DNA of 64,000 nt from CAWFZT01 sp963820415 (GTDB taxonomy: Bacteria; Chloroflexota; Anaerolineae; Anaerolineales; Anaerolineaceae), in contig CAWFZT010000008.1 in assembly GCA_963820415.1 (NCBI GenBank), positions 186,001-250,000 of the forward strand. Direction: 5' to 3'. The notes below the pieces were generated by a model. It searched no databases and was not told the DNA's origin. It saw nothing but the letters and a program-made list of their open reading frames with translations. This document shows, one piece after another, positions 46,519 to 54,868 of the stretch (position 1 is the stretch's first letter; each line of letters opens with the position of its first letter). The position numbers and the translations under genes were made by a program.

Positions 46519-47972
46519 TTATTTGTTTTGGCTGGGGTCTTTAGGCTCGCCGGTCACAGGGTCGACGTAATCCTTCATGGCCGGTTGCTTTATAGCGGCG
46601 GGCCGGTGGGCTTGGTGTCAGCGATCGCCGCGGCGCCTGGTGGGATCCAGTCCCCACAGGCGGTCCGGCCGCCTTTCCCCTGGCTAGCATCTCGTCCACC
46701 TCTATCGGCTCGCCCGCAAAGCGGTACACCAGGCGCAGGAACTCGCCGTCGTCAATCAACTGTCTGTCCCGCAGCGTGATCAGCGTGTTGGTCAGGTTGG
46801 TGGTCGCCATCGCCAGGCTGATGTTATCGCGCTGGCTGATGTCCGCGCCGCTGATCTCGAAGTCCGGCGAGGCGGGCATGTGCCGGTCGACCCTGGACCG
46901 CCGCCGGATGACGGCCTGCAGCACGTCGTTGATCAGGTACATAAAGTAGCGCTGGCGCTGCTCGAAGCGGCGAAAGGTGGGTCCGCCCGCGGCTTCGGCG
47001 GTGGTACGCGTGGCGGATTCAGGCTCGGCCAGGAAGTGCATGGGCAGGCCGCTCCCGGCTGCGATCATCTTCTTCAACGCCAGCCCGTCTTCGTTGGCCT
47101 GGTCGGCTTCCAGCTTGGGCTGCACCACCGCCCACTCTTCGCTAGCGTCCGTAACCAGGATACTGCCGGGTGAAGGCGGGGCGCTGTTGAGCTGGTTCTG
47201 CCTGGAAATGCGCTCGGCCTCGCTCACAAACTTGGCCTTTGACCGTCCACATGAACGCCGTCTTGAATCTGTTCAGCCGGGCGCGGTCTTCCAGCCAGTT
47301 GGCGTAGCGAGCCAGCCAGCGCAGCATGGGAGCCAGGTCAAACTCGCCCCATTGGGCACCAGAAGGCCGGTTGATGGCGTAATGGAAGATAACCGTATCA
47401 AAGGCCCCGTTTTCGTTTTGCGTGTCTTGCAGGTCGTTGTAGACCGAATAACTGTGTTCCTCGAGCGAGAAATCGTTCCCTTCTGTGACGTCGATCTGGA
47501 GCGGCTGCTCGATATCATTCGGCGCGGCGTGGATTTCTTTCACCTGCGTGGCCGGGATGGCGCGCACGTAGCTCATGCCGGCCGGGTCGGTCGAGAGCAG
47601 CACGAACAGGTTGCCGGTCCGGCTCAGCTCGTCGCACCATTCGGTCACCCGGATGGTCATGTGGTTGAGGCGGTGGTCCCAAAACCTGGTGATAAATTTC
47701 GAGGCGTATTGGTTTTTGCATTCGAATGACAACCCCTCGCCGATGACGTACTGGCTGGTCAGCTCGATGATGCGCCGGGCCAGGGGATTTACCCGCCAGG
47801 CTTCCAGCGCCTGCTGCATCACGTCCAGCCGGTCGTAATCGTAGCGGTCGCGTGTGCTCTGGCCTTGGCCATGCCCGGTCTTATTGAAGGTCAGGTCGTT
47901 CTCGATCACCTTCAGCATGGCGCGCACCTGCCGGTTGATTTCGCCTGAGAAAAGTCTGGTAAAAATGTTCAT
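46519..47972 (-). pseudogene. Phage portal protein with frameshifts
   Basis: From ATG 47972 the first frame gives a portal N-terminus (MNIFTRLFSGEINRQV, RRIIELTSQYVIGEG, WCDELSRTGNLFVLL). Near 47,220 one base shifts it to SEAERISRQNQLNSAPPSPGSI...LPMHFLAEPESATRTT, the conserved C-terminal core. A further shift is needed to reach the natural end DYVDPVTGEPKDPSQNK with TAA at 46521-46519. Portals form the dodecameric DNA entry ring. It is unusual to find it downstream of capsid and endolysin genes. Confidence 0.8.
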
Positions 47973-47991
47973 ATAAGACCTTCACCATTTT

Positions 47992-48050
47992 GTCATTGCG
48001 AGCCTCGCTTCCGAGCGTAGGCGACACTCTTGTGCAAGCAATCTCATTGG
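47992..48050. repeat. Repeat family D, copy 1
   Basis: TGTCATTGCGAGCCTC...GCAAGCAATCTCATTGG resembles the dispersed CATTGCGAG...GAAGCAATCTC element. It lies between the endolysin and portal genes and has become part of the endolysin 3' end. Confidence 0.7.
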
Positions 48051-48098
48051 TGACAGGAGTTACCTGTTGCGTGTTACCATCACAATCCTTTACCTTCA

Positions 48099-48716
48099 TC
48101 AGGTCCTCACCGCCAATACGGAAGGCGGAGAAGCCACGATCGTGCTCGACCCAGACCTCCGGCCCGGCCAGGCTGTAGACCGGAATGACGTCACCTTGGT
48201 GAAGACTGCAAGCGGGGAATGATCACGGCTGGCATCACGGCGGATCATGACGGCCGAGCAGGTAACCACAGCATAGAATAACGGCTTCCGGTCCGGCTGC
48301 TGAACTTTGTCCAGCAAAGGCAGCGGATCGAAGCAGGTCACGATGCTGCTGGCCGTCCTCAGCTCGAAGTGCAGGTGCGGCCCGGTGGAGAAGCCGGTAT
48401 TGCCCGTCAAGCCGATCAGCTGGCCCTCACTCACCTGGTCGTCGCGCTTGGTTTGTAAGACCGACAGGTGGCCGTAGATCGCCAGGTATTGCTGGCCTTG
48501 CATGCGCACGTGCAGCCCATAGCCGGTTTTGGGCTTGACCAGGGTTTCCGGGTCCATGCCGGCAAAGACCACCAGGCCGGCAAAGGTAGACTTGACCACG
48601 GTACCTTCCGGTACTCCAAAATCCAGGCCGTTGTGACCGTGGGTGGTAGGGTACCAGTCCGGGTTTTCGCCGAACTTCTGCGTAATTGGAAAGCTTGGAT
48701 CAACTGGATAGATCAT
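48099..48716 (-). CDS. M23-family endolysin (peptidoglycan endopeptidase), C-terminus frameshifted
   Basis: From ATG 48716: HGHNGLDFGVPEGT, IYGHLSVLQ and TGPHLHFELR, the zinc-binding and catalytic His motifs of LytM-type M23 peptidases, within about 140 residues. Near 48,215 the natural continuation GDVIPVYSLAGPEVWVEHDRG (an SH3-like segment) lies in another frame and runs on past 48,099 into repeat D. It probably cleaves peptidoglycan for lysis or during infection. A family C leader precedes it. Confidence 0.8.
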   Translation of the reverse strand: MIYPVDPSFPITQKFGENPDWYPTTHGHNGLDFGVPEGTVVKSTFAGLVVFAGMDPETLVKPKTGYGLHVRMQGQQYLAIYGHLSVLQTKRDDQVSEGQLIGLTGNTGFSTGPHLHFELRTASSIVTCFDPLPLLDKVQQPDRKPLFYAVVTCSAVMIRRDASRDHSPLAVFTKVTSFRSTAWPGRRSGSSTIVASPPSVLAVRT

Positions 48717-48789
48717 ATAAATTCCTTTTCTTTTCTTCCCTGTAAAATCTCTTTGCGTTCTTCGTGTCGCCTTTGCGGTTAATCCTCGT
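48717..48789 (-). repeat. Leader repeat family C, copy 2
   Basis: Minus strand: AACCGCAAAGGCGACACG, AAGAACGCAAAGAGATTTT, then CAGGGAAGAAAAGAAAAGGA, with the endolysin ATG seven bases later. Confidence 0.85.
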
Positions 48790-49211
48790 TGGTTGTGCAG
48801 TGGACCAATCAAATTCAGGCGTGATGGCCTCGATGATGTCCGCGTGGGTGGGAACGTAAGGGACGATATCGCTCGCTCCCTGGGCTTCTTCGCTCCTGAT
48901 GGTGGCTGAAATGCTGCCGGCTCGAGCGGAATGAACAGGGCTGAGATGGCAAACAAGATATCTTCCATGGTCAGGTAGGGCGCCTGGCAGGAGAAGACCA
49001 TGCCTGAATCGGGTGCGTCCACCGGCATCAGCTTGCAGTGGCAGTGTTTGTGAAAGCCAGGCACGATGGAAGACTGCCAGGTCGACAAACTTCTAATCTC
49101 ACCGTTCAGCTCTGTCGCAGCGTGGGCAGGGATTGGGACCGGCCGCTACCCACTTGTAATTGCTCGCGGTGACGGCCCATGACGACGCTGGAATTATCAA
49201 TTATCGGACAT
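48790..49211 (-). pseudogene. Phage minor virion protein with Cys/His site, frameshifted
   Basis: Pieces in different frames: WVAAGPNPCPRCDRAE, SIVPGFHKHCHCKLMPVD, then SGMVFSCQAPYLTMEDILFAI and EEAQGASDIVPYVPTHADI. The CxxC...PxxHxxCxC spacing is typical of minor head (MuF-like) proteins. The ATG at 49211 after the leader repeat hits a stop within five codons, so an indel lies near the start as well. Confidence 0.5.
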
Positions 49212-49275
49212 CTTCTTTTCTTCCCTTTAAAATCCTCTTCTTTGCGTTCTTTGCGCCTTTGCGGTGAAGTCTTCT
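49212..49275 (-). repeat. Leader repeat family C, copy 3
   Basis: Minus strand: CACCGCAAAGGCGCAAAG, AACGCAAAGAAGAGGATTTT, then AAAGGGAAGAAAAGAAG directly before ATG 49211. Confidence 0.85.
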
Positions 49276-49913
49276 TATGTTCCGTCCCACTGGTCCAGCT
49301 TGAACCCCTGCGGCGGCAAGGGCTGCCGGCTGGCCTCGCGACTTCTCTGCCGCAAGGTGGCTCTGAACTGGTTCAGGTTGTCTATGGCGAAGGCTTTCAG
49401 CTCCGGGTGCGCCGAGAAGCTTTCGCTGTAGATGGCCGTCCTCAACCGGGCGGCGTGGCCGGCTGCGCCCATCAGCAGCAGGGCGAAGTCCTGGGCCGGC
49501 ACCGTGCAGGTGGCGGCCGCGTCCAGGTCGTCGATGATGTGGGTCAGGGCGTAGCTGACGCGCAGCTTGTCGCCCACGGCCGGCGTGCGCTGGCCGCCGA
49601 CGTACAGCATCGGCACCCCATCCGTGAAGTAGTAGTAATAGGATGGCAGCGGGTCCAGCTCGATTGAGTCGCTCGTCCAGGGGTACAGGACCATGGTCAC
49701 GGAGATCAGGCGGCTCAGGGCCGACAGGGACTGTTCCCGGCCGGCCACGGTCACGGTGACGGTGGCGGTCTTGATGTAGGGCACGGCGTAGGAATACTCA
49801 GCCAGCGCCAGGCGAAAGCCTTCGGTGGTGATGTCGACCGTGAAGCGGTTAGCCAGCGTGTCGCCCAGCATCAGCAGCAGGCGGGTGGTCAGGGTGGAAA
49901 GGGTGGTGGTCAT
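49275..49913 (-). CDS. Phage virion (connector-like) protein
   Basis: 212 residues, MTTTLSTLTTRLLLMLGD at the start; central beta segments (SIELDPLPSYYYYFTDG, LRVSYALTHIIDDLDAA) and a helical end. Position between head genes and portal suggests a head-tail connector; no family is certain. One intact frame. Confidence 0.6.
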   Translation of the reverse strand: MTTTLSTLTTRLLLMLGDTLANRFTVDITTEGFRLALAEYSYAVPYIKTATVTVTVAGREQSLSALSRLISVTMVLYPWTSDSIELDPLPSYYYYFTDGVPMLYVGGQRTPAVGDKLRVSYALTHIIDDLDAAATCTVPAQDFALLLMGAAGHAARLRTAIYSESFSAHPELKAFAIDNLNQFRATLRQRSREASRQPLPPQGFKLDQWDGT

Positions 49914-50089
49914 TCAAAGTCCTTATTAATCGGATAAAATTTCCAATGGGCCTGTCCTATTAATTAATAGTGGTCACTCGTCAATAATCGTAACAGGCCA
50001 CTTTGTTCTATTTTTGTTCTATATTTTTGGTCACTGGTGACGGCGATCGGCGGGATCCGTCCGCCGGTTGTCACCATTCTGTCCGTCTG

Positions 50090-50125
50090 TCATTGCGAGC
50101 CTTCTTAGGCGAAGCAATCTCAGTG
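50090..50125. repeat. Repeat family D, copy 2
   Basis: TCATTGCGAGCCTTCTTAGGCGAAGCAATCTCAG in two parts (TCATTGCGAGCC and GGCGAAGCAATCTCAG), in the gap between the connector-like gene and the 30-residue membrane peptide. Confidence 0.7.
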
Positions 50126-50285
50126 GTAGTCATAGGTCACCTTCCGGGTCATCGAAACGTTCAACGGCATGGTACATCAACTCATCGAATGGTGACACAT
50201 ACGGTGGTGGACCTGGCCGGATCGCGGCTTGATTGTCACCAAGCGAGCGTGATAACGACTGCGCCGTGGCCTGGGCCTGGGTGGT

Positions 50286-50378
50286 CTACGTTTCCATCAT
50301 ACCGGCCAGGATTGCCACCAGCACCAGAAAACCCAGCCAGGCAAGCACAAAGACCAGGATAGCAAGGATATTAAACAT
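50286..50378 (-). CDS. 30-residue membrane peptide in the phage module
   Basis: ATG 50378 to TAG 50288-50286: MFNILAILVFVLAWLGFLV then LVAILAGMMET. Almost entirely one hydrophobic helix. It is preceded by a family C leader with AGGAAAAC next to the ATG, which is the best argument that it is translated. Size and composition would suit a small holin/pinholin-like or accessory membrane peptide. Confidence 0.5.
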   Translation of the reverse strand: MFNILAILVFVLAWLGFLVLVAILAGMMET

Positions 50379-50435
50379 GTTTTCCTTTCTTCCCTCAAAA
50401 TTCTTTGCGTTTGCGCCTTTGCGGTGAAATTTCTC
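50379..50435 (-). repeat. Leader repeat family C, copy 4
   Basis: Minus strand: CACCGCAAAGGCGCAAACGC, AAAGAATTTTGAGGG, AAGAAAGGAAAAC, then the ATG of the 30-residue peptide. It begins at the stop of the upstream gene. Confidence 0.85.
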
Positions 50436-50793
50436 AGCTCTTCAGCATGAGCGTCATAATCCGGTCCGCCCCCTGGGCCGTGTCCGTGCCTGCCCCGGCC
50501 GTCTCCGACCAGACCTGGAAATAAGCGCAAGACAGCAACTCAGCCGGCAGAGGGAAAGCCCCAGCAACTACCACGTTGGTAATTTCAATGATGGCTCCGG
50601 TTGCGCCGCGCAAGGGCACGAATGTTCCGCCAGGCGTATCACAGACCTTGAAGGCAATCGCCGCGGCGGTCCAGGCGGCCGGGGTGATGATCGAACCCAT
50701 GGCGTAGTCTTGCATGTTGACGATGCCGGAGATGGCGGTTCCGTTGAGGATGGTGGATTTTACAACTGAGGAAACTCTAGCAATGAGACCCAT
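50434..50793 (-). CDS. Small phage virion protein
   Basis: 119 residues from ATG 50793: MGLIARVSSVVKSTILNG, AAWTAAAIAFKVCDTPGGTF, LRGATGAIIEITNVVV, YFQVWSETAG. Compact beta-rich protein; probably decoration or tail tube. AAGAGG and a family C leader precede the ATG. The frame upstream stays open into a membrane-protein gene, apparently by chance. Confidence 0.6.
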   Translation of the reverse strand: MGLIARVSSVVKSTILNGTAISGIVNMQDYAMGSIITPAAWTAAAIAFKVCDTPGGTFVPLRGATGAIIEITNVVVAGAFPLPAELLSCAYFQVWSETAGAGTDTAQGADRIMTLMLKS

Positions 50794-50862
50794 AGAAAAC
50801 CTCTTTTCTTTTCTTCCCTTCAAAATTCTTTGTGTTCTTTGTTTCTTCGCGGTTAATCTCTC
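50794..50862 (-). repeat. Leader repeat family C, copy 5
   Basis: Minus strand: TTAACCGCGAAGAAACAAAG, AACACAAAGAATTTTG, AAGGGAAGAAAAGAAAAGAGG, six bases before ATG 50793 (motif split here at its natural blocks). Confidence 0.85.
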
Positions 50863-50930
50863 TCCGATGCCCCCCGGTTCCGCCAGCGGGCAGGCCGAGG
50901 GGCATGGCAGGAGAAAAACCGATAACGCGA

Positions 50931-51174
50931 CTAGCCAGCGGGGGGAGGAGGCCCGCTGGCTGAGTCTTTGGGGAGGTGGAAGGGCACGCCGTACGGCGGC
51001 ACTGTCTTCAACCGCCGTGCCGAGTATGTATCCGACCAGGACCACCACGATGGCGGTCATCTGGTCGGATGTGATGGGAAAGTCCGGGCGGTAAGCCTTG
51101 ACGATGATCAGTCCCAGCCCGATCACGGCCGCCCAAAACTTGCGAGAAGTGAGAAGGAATTTAAGTTTGGTCAT
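50931..51174 (-). CDS. Small membrane protein, possible holin
   Basis: From ATG 51174: MTKLKFLLTSRKFWAAVIGL, a helix, PDFPITSDQMTAIVVVLVG and a second helix, about 55 residues. Two helices with a short polar hairpin are holin-like. The end is uncertain: one frame continues to 50,434; another gives YGVPFHLPKDSASGPPPPAG and stops at 50,931, which I prefer. Confidence 0.5.
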
Positions 51175-51308
51175 AAGAGCCTTTCTTTCAATCAATCCCT
51201 AAAGGTTTTCTTGAACCTTTAGGGTTTGGTTAATTACTACCCTTTGGTGACAGCACCAGGTGTTTCGGTCACGCTCGAGCGTTTTGCCTGTCACCATAGG
51301 TGGATGAT

Positions 51309-51818
51309 TTACTCCCTGATGTCGTAGTGGACCAGAGCGCCGTACAAGGTCACCACGCTGGTGGTGGCGCAGTTGAGGACCAGGGAGAGTACATAGGCGG
51401 CGGCGTCTAAGACCCATTCCGGGGTGGTGATGGTGACGGTCATCATGGCGTTCTGCTGGGCCTTGCGCAGGGCCGCCGTGTTGTGGGCAGCGTCGCAGGT
51501 GGTGGTGACGGCTGCGCCGGTGGGGGCGACCGCGTTGGCGGGCAGGGTCAGCTTCTCCAGCTCGACCGTGGCAAAGTCCGTCAGGTCGGCCGTGCCGATG
51601 GTGTACCAAACGTCGATCGATTTTAGGCGGCTGCCTTTGAAGCCGGAAGCGTTGCCCGGAATCAGGATGGGGATCAAGACGGTGCAGGCAGCGGCAGCAG
51701 CAGCACGGACCATAGAGACCACATTGGAAGCGATGGTCGGGGTCCAGGTGCCGAGAGTGAAAGCGAACTGATTGGGAGCGATGAATTGTGAAGCGTGTAG
51801 ATCTGTTACGTAACCCAT
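51309..51818 (-). CDS. Phage structural protein downstream of the capsid gene
   Basis: 169 residues from ATG 51818 (AAGGAG eight bases before): MGYVTDLHASQFIAPNQFAF, MVRAAAAAACTVLIPILIP, LKSIDVWYTIGTADL. Intact frame. Position next to the capsid gene suggests a decoration or head-completion protein. Confidence 0.6.
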   Translation of the reverse strand: MGYVTDLHASQFIAPNQFAFTLGTWTPTIASNVVSMVRAAAAAACTVLIPILIPGNASGFKGSRLKSIDVWYTIGTADLTDFATVELEKLTLPANAVAPTGAAVTTTCDAAHNTAALRKAQQNAMMTVTITTPEWVLDAAAYVLSLVLNCATTSVVTLYGALVHYDIRE

Positions 51819-51918
51819 GAGATTTACTCCTTTTATGATTGATGGAATCCCCGTTCGTGTCGCCGGCCGAGCTAATCGCCTACCAGGCGACACTTATTAC
51901 CGTAAACCAGGTACTGGA

Positions 51919-53422
51919 TTAACCGGTCAGGCTTACCACGTGGTTGTTAGCCAGCGGCCGGAAGTCGTTCACCCACACCGCCACGAACTGGCGCACCTTC
52001 AGGCGGTCTCGTCGTTCATGAACACGGCCGGGCTGAGACTGTCCCCGGCGATGAAGACCTCGGGCAGGATGCCGAAGCGCTCGCCCACGAAGATGGCCGG
52101 GACCACTTTCGGGTCGACCACGGCCGCCCAGTCGTTGGCGTCCGTCCAGTCCGGGACGGTGACCACGTCGCCCGGCTGGCCCTGCAGCTGGTTCTGGCTG
52201 TTGATCTGGGCCAGGTACTCCAGGTCCGGGTACAGGATGCGTCTTGGCGGTGAGCTGCAGGGCCCGCGGCACCAGCAGGTAGCGCGGGTTGATGCCCATC
52301 TTCGGGCCGGTGCCGTAGTAGGTGGCCGCCTGCTTGATCAGCATGGGCTGGTTGAAGATGGCCGCGCCGACCACATCCCACTGCGGCGGCGGACAGGGCC
52401 ATCGTCAGCAGGTTGGCGTGCCCGTCAGCGTGGTCACGGCGGTGGCGTTGAACAGTGCGCCGCCATCCGCCATGGTGGGGCCTGCGCCAGCGTTGGCGGA
52501 GAAGATGGCTGCGACCAGGGCGGAGATGTTGCGCAGGGCGGCGTTGGCCAGCTCGCGCGGGTAGGCTTTCAGCTTGCGCGACCGTGTCGCGGTCGATCAG
52601 CTCGAGCGTGAGCGGGATGTAGCCGCCGTACTTCACGAACGAGGCCGTCTCCGGGCTGTCGCCGACGGCCAGCTCGGTGTACTCGCCGCCTTCCGCCACG
52701 GTTGGCAGTGCGCCGACCGTGCCGACCAGGATGCCGGTGATGGCGTTCAGGCTGTCGAAGTGCTCGACCTGGACGATCTTGGTCCACCAGTCGTAGCCGG
52801 CCCTGCCCAGCTCCTGCCAGCGATCCACGATGATCTTGTTCAGGGCGTTCTTGACCAGGCCGGTGAAGTCGGCGGTGGTGGCGAACTGCGCCCGATCGGG
52901 ATAGTAGCCGCCGTGCAGGTCATAGTCGCCGGTGAGGGACAGGTACAGCTCACGGATGCCGGTGGGCCGGTGGATCTGTAATTTTTCCTTGCCTGGGTCA
53001 CGCGGCGCGCCCAGGATGTCGTCCATGGCGGCCTGCAGCTTGTCATTCGAATCGAACATCGAATGGATGCGCCCGGGTCCCTGTACGACCAGGCCGGCCG
53101 TCAGCTCGCTGACCAGGCTGCGGGCGTCGTCGATGGCGGTTTGCAGCTCGGCGGTCTCGAAAGCCTTTCCGGAGAACTGCTTGCGCACGATGGCCTGCGA
53201 AGGGGACGGCAGCTTCGAAGCGGACAGGGCCGATTCGAGCAGGTAACCGCACATATCCACGCGCATCTTGCGGGACTTCTCCACCTCGACGGCAATAGCA
53301 TCGAGGCGGGTTTTCTCGGCCATAACAGCATGCATGGCCTGCCGTTCCTTTTCGACTTCCGCTTCCATGGCGGAAAGTTTCGCAGCAACGGCGGATGACT
53401 GAACTTCGGTTGTTTCTGGCAT
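51919..53422 (-). pseudogene. Major capsid protein with at least four frame changes
   Basis: From ATG 53422 (AAGGAG nine bases before) 270 residues are intact: a coiled N-terminal scaffold-like part (AAKLSAMEAEVEKERQAM), then capsid-like FATTADFTGLVKNALNK, WWTKIVQVEHFDSL, LPTVAEGGEYTELAVGD and YIPLTLELIDRDTV. Beyond about 52,575 it continues in alternating frames: LKAYPRELANAALRNIS, GHANLLTMALSAA, QWDVVGAAIFNQPMLIK, INPRYLLVPRALQLTAKT, YPDLEYLAQINSQNQL, FVGERFGILPEVFIAGD and RQFVAVWVNDFRPL. All pieces look constrained. Either base-calling indels or very recent decay. HK97-like fold likely. Confidence 0.75.
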
Positions 53423-53426
53423 TGGA

Positions 53427-53921
53427 TTAGTCTCCTTTTGGATTGAATTTAAGAGCGCGGAGGAACGCACCGCCGCGGGCTGGGTTCATTACGAGATCGA
53501 CGGATAGCACTCTTAGAATTTGCTGCACCTTCTTTCCTTGGGAAGTAAAGATGACGTCGGCGGAGAAGCCCACGTGTGGGTGGGGCTCATCTTCGGCCAG
53601 CATCTGCTTGCCCAGCTCGATCAGGAGTGGGGCGGATGGGCCAACGCTGGTTAGCTTCAAGCGCACGCCTTTGGCGGCGTCATCCCAGGCCGGGGAGTGG
53701 CATACACCGGCCAGGTCGTGCAGCGAATGCCCCATCCATTCGTGGTCGACGAAGCACTCCACCTTGTCCCAAAGGGCAAGGCTTGCACTCAGGCAGGCTT
53801 CGGAGAACTCCCAGCCGTTGGCAGCTCCGGCGGTGATGGCAAGGATCTCGAACGCGCCGGCCGAGTTGACCGACCCGGCAATCTCAAACTGTTGGTGTAT
53901 TTCTTGGTCTTTTTCTGGCAT
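53427..53921 (-). CDS. Phage prohead protease-like protein
   Basis: 164 residues: CFVDHEWMGHSLHDLAGVC, PAWDDAAKGVRLKL, VGFSADVIF and LSVDLVMNPARGGAFLRAL. The His and the VGFSAD serine, with the SVDLV..PA end, match phage head-maturation proteases. It lies four bases before the capsid start region, the usual place. Intact. Confidence 0.7.
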   Translation of the reverse strand: MPEKDQEIHQQFEIAGSVNSAGAFEILAITAGAANGWEFSEACLSASLALWDKVECFVDHEWMGHSLHDLAGVCHSPAWDDAAKGVRLKLTSVGPSAPLLIELGKQMLAEDEPHPHVGFSADVIFTSQGKKVQQILRVLSVDLVMNPARGGAFLRALKFNPKGD

Positions 53922-53985
53922 ATTTTTCCTCTTTCTTTTCTTCCCTGCAAAGATCCTTCTTAGGCGCTAAGCAATCTTAGCGTAA
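53922..53985 (-). repeat. Leader repeat family C, copy 6, abutting a family D piece
   Basis: Minus strand: CTTTGCAGGGAAGAAAAG and AAAGAGGAAAAAT before ATG 53921. The 5' half of the family C leader is replaced by CTTAGCGCCTAAGAAGG, a fragment of the family D element (53,956-53,985). Confidence 0.7.
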
Positions 53986-53992
53986 TCTCTTC

Positions 53993-54487
53993 TTATCTCC
54001 AATACGACGTCGCCCAGGTAAGCGCCCCGTCCCAGGCGCTGGCATAGAACAGCACCGGATCCGCCGGCGGGAAATAGATAGCATTGTCGGTGAACTGGCA
54101 GGATACCAGGCTGAAATCCCCGTAGTGCATCTCGGTCGAGACGTGCCCCAGGGCGTCCAGGCCAGGTATCCATCCGCTGGCAAAACCCAGGGTGATCCTG
54201 TCGGCCTGCTGCAAGAACTGGATCAGGAAGGCGTACATCGTGGCCCGGCTTTCGGCGTGCACCGTGCCGTCCGGGTTGACCAGGCCGTCCGCCATGACCA
54301 CGGTGAAGTAGACCTTCGAGACCGAGTTGCCATCCGTGTCTATCTCGCGTTGCAGCTGCACCACCGGTCCGGCGTTCGGGCTGCGCGGATCCGGCTGCAG
54401 CAGGAATCCCACGTCCGCCCCGCCGTTGACGCTGGGGTGGTTTAGTACCAGGTTGCAGTCTTTGCCGATGGTGTGTGAGACGGTCAT
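53993..54487 (-). CDS. Phage virion protein
   Basis: About 164 residues from ATG 54487: MTVSHTIGKDCNLVLNHPSV, MADGLVNPDGTVHAESRATM, FASGWIPGLDALGHV. The frame is also open further upstream into a Cys-rich protein, so a fusion cannot be excluded. Intact; no family recognised. Confidence 0.55.
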   Translation of the reverse strand: MTVSHTIGKDCNLVLNHPSVNGGADVGFLLQPDPRSPNAGPVVQLQREIDTDGNSVSKVYFTVVMADGLVNPDGTVHAESRATMYAFLIQFLQQADRITLGFASGWIPGLDALGHVSTEMHYGDFSLVSCQFTDNAIYFPPADPVLFYASAWDGALTWATSYWR

Positions 54488-54801
54488 TTTTGTATAATCC
54501 CCGTTCTGTGGGATGGGTCCGGTATTTGTCAAATGAGTGCTGTAGCAATAAGGCGAACAATAATGCTTAGAGTAACGTGTTTTGTCCAACTGTCTCCCAC
54601 AGGGTGGATAATTGCAAAATGTCATCTCTCCTCGAGGTGGTTCGTGGTGATATTCATAAAAGTTTATTTTTTTTTCATTAAATCGACCCGGAAAATAATC
54701 ACTCAATTTCCTACCATGGTTCAGGTAGTATTTTCTGGCATATTCTTTAATTGTTCACGGTGTTCGGCGTAGTATTTTTGTTTGTATATTTTGATTTCCA
54801 A
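54488..54801 (-). pseudogene. Cys-rich zinc-finger-like phage protein, frameshifted
   Basis: From TTG 54801 (AAAGGTG before it): MEIKIYKQKYYAEHREQLK; one base in an AAA run near 54,748 moves it to EYARKYYLNHGRKLSDYFPG and then FCNYPPCGRQL, YCSPYCYSTH. The four Cys and a His suggest one zinc site of the kind seen in phage HNH or packaging-associated proteins. End unclear; it runs in frame into the next gene. Confidence 0.45.
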
Positions 54802-54868
54802 AGGTTCACCTTTCGCTGTGGGGGTGAATCGCTGCAGCAGCTCACCCCCTATATTAGGGTTTCCGAAT

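Noticed and set aside
46448..50862. CRISPR array formed by the family C repeats
   Set aside because: Copies are separated by whole genes and always abut start codons, so they are not an array.
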